Below are positions 55,568 through 64,000 of a stretch of DNA of 64,000 nucleotides, piece by piece. The stretch comes from Phytophthora quininea. Taxonomy: Eukaryota; Oomycota; Peronosporomycetes; Peronosporales; Peronosporaceae. The notes under the pieces are model-generated. The model searched no databases. It was given only the letters and a program-made list of their open reading frames with translations, and was not told the DNA's origin. Within the stretch, counting starts at the first letter, position 1. Each line of letters starts with the position of its first letter. Location of the stretch: the NCBI GenBank assembly GCA_011947345.1, contig JAAVTG010000519.1, positions 903,486-967,485 of the forward strand. The letters are read 5' to 3'. A program made the translations under genes and the position numbers.

Positions 55568-56276
55568 CTAAGACCACGCCAGATTACTCAGACGAACTGT
55601 AGCCTGGCACTGCGTGTCACGGAATAGGCCGAGATGGGAGTAATTGGAGATGCGTACGATCGCCCCTGGTGGTGGCATGCCGTTATCGTCCGCAGTGACA
55701 TTCCACACCGTGGCAGTGAACAATAATGCATCCACGTCGTGGGAATTACCCGTATATTGATCACAGAACGTCTGTATGCTCAGCACACCCATGTTAGCCC
55801 TTGAGTAAGAGATAAACAGCATCAAACGTACCTCAAGCAGTTTTTCAAGCGGCTCAGGAGAGTCGGCATCGATGAAATGGAGACGAGTAAACTTCCACGA
55901 CTTGTGCTGATGTTCGGACACCCACAGCAATTTCATTCGGATGGTTTCTCTTCCTGGGCTTGGATTCGCCCTGGTATGGGCAATGAGCTCTAACCAGCAA
56001 CAACGGAAACAACGTACACACAACGTTACTCCATCATCTTGGTTACATTCCATACATGTTCGCACCGTCAACCGTAGAGATGACTTCTGTCTCATCGTTA
56101 TTCGTGCGCGACGCTAAAAGATCTTGCATTCGCTGGCACGGGGTTTGTCGGGTGGATGACGGCGGTTTGGTGGTACCGAGCGTGGGGGACTCTGCTGAGA
56201 AGACCTTGCTCGGGCCTCGCGAGTACTCGGAGGACAACCCTTGCCTGCCATCGCGTCGAATGAATTGTGGCTCCAA
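55568..56276 (-). CDS. Cys-rich protein of unknown function, frame uncertain
   Basis: The frame from 56276 carries a Ser/Arg/Pro-rich N-terminus (TLGTTKPPSSTRQTPCQRMQ). The overlapping frame from 56095 carries a zinc-binding-like cluster (RTCMECNQDDGVTLCVRCFRCC) and a globular C-terminal part (ISNYSHLGLFRDTQC). They are probably one gene with a shift near 56080. I do not recognise the family; the Cys spacing suggests metal binding. Confidence 0.45.
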
Positions 56277-56770
56277 AGAAGCATGAGCGCATATCTGGAA
56301 CGACCTCGGATGTTGCCTTGAATATGCGCTTTGAACTCACCGACAACCTAAGCGTCGACGCGTTGGTCCACGGGTCATATTACGGCATATTCTACCAATG
56401 CTGCTACTTCAAAGTACCACTCGCACGTCCTAGCCTCAGTGTCCTAGATTCTATTTCGACAGGACATACGCAGCTGGCGTTGCCAACTATGTCCGTCTGG
56501 CGACCTCCGCTACTAGGCCACAACGCAGCTGCTATATTCTACGCTGTCCTCCTCAACAATTTAGCCGACTATGCCCTCCGTCCAAATCCATTAGTCCAGG
56601 AAGAAGTAGTAATCATTGAACAGCGCTTGGTGAGTTGGTCAGCGTCATCAACCGCGCACACCTGCGTAGCCCCCAGGTTATCGGCTTCAGCTGCAACCGA
56701 TCGTAGGACAAGATCGACTTCAACCACGCAAGCCTTGGTAGCACAGAAGGTGACCGCTGGACAAATGTGA
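56267..56770 (+). CDS. unrecognised ORF, 167 codons
   Basis: It opens MAPKKHERISGTTSDVALNM and shows no domain, signal peptide or membrane segment. It precedes the dioxygenase-like ORF on the same strand and might be its displaced N-terminal part. It could equally be chance. Confidence 0.3.
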   Translation: MAPKKHERISGTTSDVALNMRFELTDNLSVDALVHGSYYGIFYQCCYFKVPLARPSLSVLDSISTGHTQLALPTMSVWRPPLLGHNAAAIFYAVLLNNLADYALRPNPLVQEEVVIIEQRLVSWSASSTAHTCVAPRLSASAATDRRTRSTSTTQALVAQKVTAGQM

Positions 56771-56882
56771 TGAGTGTCGACAGACCTACATGCGTTACGA
56801 TATGCCTTTGGTCAACCGATATGCGTTCACAACTTAATTTTCTCCGCCTCGACGACTCCACCTCGTCAATTCCACCTGCCCA

Positions 56883-57630
56883 ATGAACGCTATGAACGCT
56901 CGCCAACGCTTGACGGAACAGGGGTATCTAGTTCTGTTCAGAGCTGTACCCGACCAGTTCATCGACAACTTGCGGTCTGTCGCGCACCACGATGAATTAA
57001 ACTGGAGCAATGGTTCATGGGATGGCCAAACTTTTGACGCCCAACGCCCCCAAGCACGGCTGCCGGATCCGCTCAACTGGGTGCTGGAAACCTCATTCCG
57101 ACGTCATTTTATGACCTTCTTCCTCAAACCTCATCCACGGAGTGGAGCTTCATACGTACGACGGCTGGTGCTCGCGATTCACCGGTGCGTCGTGACTTTC
57201 CTCCGCCGCTGGCAGACGTTCACGCTGCTGATTTGAGTGCGCTACCTGGAATTCTACTCATCGCAACGCAAGATGACACGGTCATCTACGGCTACGGCTG
57301 GAATCATCTTGTCGCTCTCCGGTCCAAAGCGGAGACTATCCGTCTAAACAAGGGGGCATGATGTTGATGCGTGGCGATTTCATTTACTCACCAGCGGGCT
57401 ACGACACAAACCACTTGTTTCTTCACGGCTTCTTGAAGACGCCGTTTTACCTCGACGAGTTCGAAGGGTTCGAGCCGCAACTTGTCGCTGTCATTGACGA
57501 CGTCAACGCCATCGACGACAACCCGTTTTGCTACGTCTACATCTGCCCATTCGTGGCATCTGGCACGGAATCGCTGCGGAAGCATTTTAATCGCTACCAT
57601 TCGTTTTTCTTCGGCGAACCTCCATCGTGA
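56883..57630 (+). pseudogene. 2OG-dioxygenase-like protein with C2H2 finger, frame broken
   Basis: Three frames join: 56883-57130 (TEQGYLVLFRAVPDQFIDNL...), 57135-57350 (SPVRRDFPPPLADVHAADL..., ILLIATQDDTVIYGYGWNH) and 57358-57630 (MMLMRGDFIYSPAGYDTNHL, then FLHGF). The layout resembles 2OG-Fe(II) dioxygenase-type proteins of oomycete mobile regions, where an H-x-D and a distal His bind iron. Here the matching spots read RRD and YSPAG, so iron binding would be lost. A C-x4-C-x12-H-x4-H finger (from FCYVYIC to HFNRYH) ends the protein. Frame breaks near 57130 and 57355 leave it non-coding as written. The family call is by pattern only. Confidence 0.45.
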
Positions 57631-57794
57631 GCAAGGAGGAAGAACGCTGCATTTTACCACGTGTAGTTCGCTTTGTAAGTGGTTGTCTTTATGGCGCCTC
57701 AATCGATTTGGAACAACAATTCCTTGTTTTGTTCTTGTTACGCTATACCAGCGGTCAGAATGACAAAAAAAAAAAACAGTAAAACCCAATGCAT

Positions 57795-59260
57795 TTAAAG
57801 GGCACGTATACTTTGCAGCGTTTCATCACTTAGTCGCTGTAGCCGTTCTTCTTCGTTCAGCGCCTGAGCGGAAGGCCGAGCCCATCTGGTTATGTCTTCG
57901 GTCAGCGTGCACACTGTTCTGAACGCTCGTCGAGATGTCACTCTCGACAATAGCAAATATGGTTGCTCCGGCCTGTTGGAAACTTGATTTTTTGATCGCC
58001 ATTCTGTAACCACCATGTTGTCCAGTGTTTCGCCTTGAACTATACATACACTGAAGACGAAATTGCGCACACAATCGGGAATTGATCGATGCGCACAGAA
58101 AGTTGACGCGGCTTGCCAGACTTTGTCGGTGCCAGGCTGATGTTTGACTCTTTATAGGGTTGCGCATCTGGAAACAAGGGAAAAGATCCAAGTCGCACCC
58201 TACCATGGCCGCTGCCGATTTTCCCCGCCGTATTCCTACAATCAGCGCGGAAGGAGTTGCGCTTGGTATCTTCACGGTCACATCGCTGATACTGTCATGT
58301 ACGGTGCGGAAGGTAGTATCAGGCTCGTAGATAATCGCTTCAAGGGTCCCGAAGGTGCCGTTTGCTACCATTTTTGCGGCCCTTACATTTTGCGTTATTT
58401 GGATCGGCATCCCGATAAAAAGGTCGAGGTAGGGTGCCATCCTCCCAAACTTGGTGTCGGGAAGTGCCATGACAGTTTTTACTTCGGCTGTTCCCAGTTT
58501 GTCTAATTGCCCCTTAAAGTTAGCGGTAACTCGGACAGGATACTGGCCAGTCGGCATGTGTTTTGCAACGGTGGCGATAAACAGGTTGTTTATTGACATT
58601 CGAGTCATGTTGTCAGGAGTAATAAACGCAGGTAAGGTAGAGCTTGAATTCCACTCTTCAGCGCTTGAGACTCTGAAACGATGCGTGAATTAATGAGCGC
58701 TACAAATTCCGGTAGCCATGTTCCCTTACGTGCGTATTTACACCCACGACCCCAATCAGGATCCGCGCGAAATCGAACGGACTCTTCAAGAATGATGGCA
58801 CGATCAAACGTTTGCCATAGTTGGTACCCGGCAAACTCGTTCGCATGCTGTCGACGATTTTGTGTAGGATCTTTATACAGCGGGTCCCCACCAACCGGAG
58901 GTAATTGGAGAAAATCGCCAACAAGGATCACATGAACGCCTCCAAACGGTACGCCCATGATGTGCTAAGCCCTGCGCAACCTTTTGTCAAGCTGATCTAA
59001 CGGATGTTTCTTCATCATGGATACTTCATCAATTACCAAGATGTCCAAGTGGAGTGAAGACGTCCCGCGTTTCCTTTTCAGCTGAAGCAATAAACTCGCT
59101 AATGTCCTCCCACGTATCAGAGTTGCAGCTTTCCCGGTTAGCGCTGTCTTAGTCAGGCAGGCCGAACAATTCCAGCTTTCACACAACCCTTCTACAGCAT
59201 CAAGAACTCGGCTTTCCCGGTCCCACCCTCACCACCGAGGAAAATCGTAGTTGGCCACGG
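57795..59260 (-). pseudogene. Helitron PIF1-like helicase part
   Basis: Motif I reads FLGGEGGTGK, followed by a frame loss that one extra A restores to GKS. Next come LTGKAATLI (Ia), DILVIDEVSMM (II) in the frame ending 58965, HVILVGDFLQLPP (III) at 58958-58605, and from 58608 a domain with GMPIQITQN and YLLLSRVTSRRAF (motif VI). The ORF stops at 57795. At least three frame changes are needed. The helicase would unwind donor DNA during rolling-circle transposition. Confidence 0.8.
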
Positions 59261-59308
59261 CGAAGCTCCTCGACCCACCTCTGATTAGTACTCGGTTGAT
59301 CCTCCATG

Positions 59309-62300
59309 CTACGCCATCTCTCCATCAACGCTCTTCCTATCAGTCGAAACGCGCAGTGTTGTTTTCGTTAAGCGTATAGTGCCGTGATATTGCGCTGATA
59401 CCAGCAAATTTGCCTGGACCACTACGAAGTTTTGTTGCTCCTGGTTCCACAAAGACGTCAAGTCTTCCTCTAAAGCTTTATCAAGGAGCTCAACCACTTT
59501 GACATCGTACACTGGAAACGCTGTGGAAGCGGATTCATGCAATGTGTTATCGGTAGCAGTAGCAAGAACCCACTTTCGCATTTCAACCACAGTGTAACTC
59601 ATATGGGGTCATCGAAAATTGCTGCAGTGTAAGCGCACGTACTGCGCTGTCTTCTATCATCTGCTGCGACTTAAATATTTGTAGAATTCGTGCAACACGT
59701 GAATCTGAGCTCCAGCAGATGGGAATTTTCGGGGATCAAGAGTTTCCGAGTCAGGAATAACAGTGATATCGGTGTCATGCATCTGCCACGGATCTGCCAA
59801 CTCGCATTTGTCGAGACCGTCGACACTATCGTCGCCGCCGAAGTCACAACAGGAAAATAGAGAATCATTATCGTCGGATTCATCGGAAGGCACCGATACA
59901 GGAAGATCAGTGCCCACTCCTCCTGCTTTTGCGTGTGCCGTAGTCATTGCTCGATCGGCCCACAGAAATAATCATCAATGTGATGCATAATCCTGATCAC
60001 AAATTACTGCGAGTACCTTCCCAATGTGCGTATGAGTCTAACCATACGTCTTCGGAATTACTTGTTGAACCAATTAAATCCGCAAGCCTCCGAAAATACT
60101 TTAACAACACCAACGACAACATGGCATGTTTTAGCCGAATGTCAGTCGGTGAATTATCAGTGACGTACGGGACGCGGAATCCCTGAATTACTGGAACTAC
60201 ATCCTTGTTGCGTTTCCCAAGACTGTGCGAGGTGCTTAATGGGTGTGATGTCTTAAAAGGGAGCGCGGCGGTCAGAGCATTTTTATCCTTCTTTCTGAAA
60301 TAGCTCGCGGCAAATTCGTGCTCGTCGATACCTTCCAATGCATCGAGCCGACAGACGTAATAATCCAGAAAGGATACGGCCGGGAACTGAGGCGCCTCCG
60401 ACTGTTCGCTTTCATCGACAAGGCGGCACGAATATTCGTCAGTTGCGCATAACTGGCGTATAATATCATGGAGTGGCACAAATGTGCACCTCGAACTTTC
60501 ATAACAGCACGAACCGCGGTATAAGTAAAGTGCTGCCAAGGGTCCTGCAACCTCCTGGCGACTTGCCATGGTATACACCATGGACGCCACACGTTTTCTT
60601 GCTTTCGCCAGCCATTCTGTGGATTGTTGCCTCCTTCAGCTTGTATTTCACGTTCCTGTCGCCGATGGAAAGCCGCCAATGCCAAAACAACAACAGAGTC
60701 TAGTCGTTTTTGCTGTTTCGTGACATACTTGGTACAATAGTGTATTCGCTCTGATGCATCCTTCCCGCCCAGCAAGAACTGGATGTCGTGGTTGCACTTG
60801 AATGCAGCCATGATCTGGTAGTTGAACCCGTTAATAAACTCGTGGGCTACTTTCCTCAGAAGCGTGACTCCACATGAATCAAACGAAGTCTGATCAACAC
60901 GATCACGAGGAAAAGATACCGACAGTAGGAGTCATTCACGGTGGTCTTCGACACTTTGAAACAGCTGCTTGTGTGAGTCCACCAATGCTGATTTAGTAAA
61001 ACTACCAGCACCAATACCATGTAGTCCATCCCACGACGCCCCATACGACAGTCTGATAGCATAGGCGGTAGTGCCTCAATTAGTCGCGTCAATTCGTCGT
61101 TTTGGAAGGGTCTTCGTCACTTGCACGTGTAGAAATTTGAAAATCGTTAGATGCAATCGTGTTGTCCGTTTCCGATGTAGATAACTGTCCAAATTCCTCC
61201 AAAAGAAGTTTGCAATTGTCTCTCATAGACAGCTGTGTTCTCTCTCGCTCAGCAATAACATCAATAGCCTGAGAATAGGAGTTTCTAGACACCATTTCTT
61301 GTCTCGCAGTTTCATTAATTTCGGTAGCTGTAAGTGCTCGTTCCCACGGAGGCCAATGAAGCGGTCGGCTTTAGAGAAGAACATTTCTGAGTACATGTTG
61401 CGAGCTGAATTTAGTGCTACAAGCTCCACATTGCACGAGCGCAGGCTCCACAACAGAGCTGTGCATTCGAGAGCTGAATATCCCGCTTCGTGGATTCTGT
61501 CCAGCGCGCTGCGGGATTTCCAAACCAACTAACTGCGAATACGTGGCCCCACACTTAGTGCAAGAGTACTTTTCGACAGGGAGTGGAAGACTGTTTGACA
61601 CGATGCTCTCCACGTAGGTTTTAACACGCTCTCTAAATTCTTGGCCACGAGGGCCATTCAAAACGTTTTCCAGCTCAATCGTGCAAGAAGGAATACCTTT
61701 CAACCACACCAATATATGAAGATGAAGTGTTCCCTCCCCTGCGTTTCCACCATGCCGAAATACGCCTCAACATCACCAACCAACCACGGAACGGCATTTG
61801 CTCATGGCTCGTCGGGTTAATCCTAATACGTGCTCAATAAAAGCATCGACATTGCGCATGAACAAACGAGTTGCTGCGCAATCGTTCCCAAACTTGCTTC
61901 ACGTAAACTGGCCTTTGTAGGCATCTTGGCGTCAAAATATCAAAACGTGACGAGACCGACGAAACTTCAGCGTAGTGAGATACCGTGAGTGAGTTATCGG
62001 TGTTCGGTGTCAGCGTCAGGAAGAGTGACGGCTGCCCAAAACGCATTTGATAGGCGAACGCTTTCTGTCTACACTTAGCGCGTTCGGCATTGCTCCCCAC
62101 ACTGCTGCAGATGCAATTTCGACAGACTTCAGGAATTTGTGCGCAAGCGAGTCCTTGTCTGACCGAAAACTACGACGCCCTTGTCTACGCTGCTCATTCT
62201 CGAGTAAGGCTTGCTTCAGCTCTTCTGAGCCAATTGACTCAAACCCTTCGTACACATTTGGAAAACGCTGACAACTTATTGCGTTTTGGGTATACATGTT

Positions 62301-63898
62301 CATCATGGAAATGCGATCAAATGAACTCAGCGCGAATAGTTCGTCCTCAGCAAACTGACGGCTGGACAACATCGTGTAATGTCTTACACATTCTTTCAGA
62401 GAGACAGGAATTTTGCGAGGTTCACCAGGATGGCCGCGGCCGAATGGAAATAGGTGCGGGAACATTTTGGCAAGAAGATTTCCCGAATCACCAAACGAAA
62501 TCTTGTTGGATCCCTTCACCAAAAGGTACGCTGCTGTGGCTTCGGCAGACGTGGGTCTACGTGCTGACCATCTTCTTCTGATAACAATTCCCGCGTTGCA
62601 TCAGAAAGTGCGATTCTACGCTCTACTACATTCACTTCTTCGAACTCGGTATCCATTTGCCATGCGTCGGAGTGCCCTCGAATATTTTCTAGCTCTTCAC
62701 GTACACTGTTGTCAGCAGTTCCTCCTTCGTCTTTTATGTGGTCCAAGATAAGGTGTTCAAGAGATTCCTCGTTCATATCACCGCTCAGTACCTCGTCATT
62801 CCGCGCGACGCCAGCGTAAAGCCTATTGTATCGACAGTAGAAGTCAAAAACATCTCGTATCTTGGTGTGTCGGACCCGGTGTAGCTTTTTCACCTTGCTG
62901 ATTTGAGCTTCGGTAAAATCACCTACGATTGCTACCCCAAATTCTGTAACATCAGATAATGACCTGGGCAGCAACGACACCGATGGAGCTGGGGTGCAGT
63001 CGAATGCAATACAATGTGACCGAATACAACGATGCCGACCTCCTCTCATCACGCGAGCCATTGCCGATATACTAACCAGTTGAGTCATGAACCGTTCAGG
63101 CAGAGTCAACCCAACAAGATGTTTTGGCAAGGATCCAACGTAAAATCCATTTGAAATGGCAAATTTAGGCATATCACCACGCTCCATCGCACTATCGCAC
63201 GCTCTACAAACCGTGAACCAAGCCGTCTCGTGGCCGTTCACGTCGGTGTAGCACCGAAAACGATTCGGCGAAACCATCATGTTGTTTAAGTAGGTGACAC
63301 GCGGGGGCAGCGTACGCATCCTTTAGTGCCTGTGGCAATACTGTTTCTACTTCACCGAGGGCGCGTCGCATTTTGGTCATAAATCTCCAATCTGGTGTTT
63401 CTTTTCGAGTTGCGTCACGCCGCAGAATAAACTGGTCACACGCTACACATACACATTCGTCGAGACTGTCAGGACCTAAAGCTCTTTGAAGCCGCTTTAA
63501 ACCCTTTAACCGATCACCTTCACTTATGGGCTGGAACGGATCGCTCACAGTCTCCTTCGAGTTGTTTTCCTTGTTACATAGGAGACCGCTTGGATACGCT
63601 TCTCTTTCAGCAGCAACAGCATGCGTATAGTTCGTGATTGCCATTGCTTCACAAGCAATTGCGCGCTGTCATCTCCGTCACACTTTGCTGGTAGATATTC
63701 ACCGGCTTCGTCATGCAGTGGGTGCAACAACGCATCTGTATTCTCTTTGAGATAACAGGAGTCCAAATGCAGAAGTAGATCATCATCATCGGACACGACT
63801 TGGTCGGCTAGATCGTCACTACCTTGGCCGACGGTATCATTATGGTCGTACATCCTCCGCTTTATGGCGTCCATTGCCAACGAAGCGATAGCGTTCAC
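59309..63898 (-). pseudogene. Helitron Rep (HUH endonuclease) part
   Basis: Reading leftward: an acidic N-terminal frame (63898), a Cys-containing frame (VCVACDQFILRRDATRK), a DUF6570-like domain (FAISNGFYVGSLPKHLVGLT, 63.3-62.5 kb), LAKMFPHLFPFGRG and FLTLTPNTD near 62.0 kb. Then the HUH motif LHLHILVWLKGIPSC near 61.7 kb with a zinc ribbon (CTKCGATYSQLVG), and the two-Tyr site YCTKYVTK near 60.72 kb. Both catalytic signatures are intact although the ORF is split into about ten frames. Confidence 0.78.
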
Positions 63899-64000
63899 GT
63901 TTCGTCGGCATCGTGCAAACGTTTGCTATCACATACGATTTCATTCCTGCTATATTTCGAGGCAACGGTAGGAAGCCAACTCCTATTTTGCTCGACAGTT

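Larger units (their letters stand above)
57795..64000 (-). mobile_element. Helitron (RepHel), 5' end beyond the window
   Basis: Minus-strand fragments spell out a Helitron Rep-helicase from right to left in the correct order: N-terminal Helitron-like domains (63.9-62.5 kb), the HUH nuclease, then a PIF1-type helicase ending at 57795. The element continues past 64000, so its 5' terminus is unseen. No convincing CTRR 3' end with hairpin was located left of 57795. The A13 run at 57764-57776 lies just outside. Confidence 0.8.

Noticed and set aside
1..64000. CRISPR arrays, operons or bacterial origin features
   Set aside because: No spaced short repeats of that kind; introns and gene families show a eukaryotic genome.

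Overview
The window reads as a gene-poor, transposon-rich stretch of an oomycete nuclear genome, most likely Phytophthora (species not decidable from sequence alone). Evidence: short GT-AG introns of 50-65 bp, a broken RXLR-type effector behind an INR/FPR core promoter, ankyrin repeats of the 'GHLNVVKWLHENRSEGC' style, a temptin-like secreted protein, DUF6818-like and HA-domain proteins, and oomycete-type Crypton, Helitron and tyrosine-recombinase retroelements.

Layout. 1.2-10 kb: relic of a helicase-associated-domain protein, two related ankyrin-repeat genes, a spliced small secreted repeat protein and a dead RNase H copy. 10-11.6 kb: an intact ammonium transporter. 14.17-21.55 kb: a complete tyrosine-recombinase (DIRS-order) retrotransposon with split direct repeats, inserted in a decayed ankyrin ORF. 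22.5-28 kb: RXLR-type effector, a rearranged and a near-complete copy of an oomycete membrane protein, RNase H1 and a gutted trypsin-like protease. 28-41.3 kb: the most conventional gene block, holding a P-loop GTPase-like protein with collagen-like segments, a ferlin, a disordered Ser-rich protein, an intact four-exon gene, a second GTPase-like gene fused to a retroelement RNase H, and a temptin-like protein. 41.6-46 kb: LINE relic, temptin fragment and a leucine-rich membrane protein. 46-54 kb: MITE-like element, long inverted repeat with a young LTR element nested in it, an intact Crypton recombinase, gypsy integrase relic, tRNA-like sequence and a histone H4 variant with a stop codon. 54-57.7 kb: DUF6818-like, Cys-rich and dioxygenase-like/C2H2 ORFs. 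57.8-64 kb: a broken Helitron running off the right edge.

Two points colour the annotation. First, most host and transposon reading frames are broken, and in most cases examined one missing base beside a short homopolymer explains the break. Base-call deletions may therefore account for many apparent pseudogenes; the ammonium transporter, the Crypton and the four-exon gene at 38.2-39.1 kb are clean. Second, the most unusual object is the 7.4-kb YR retrotransposon: its pol carries a canonical RNase H domain upstream of the reverse transcriptase as well as a degenerate RNase H-like segment downstream, an order I do not know from described DIRS/Ngaro/PAT elements.
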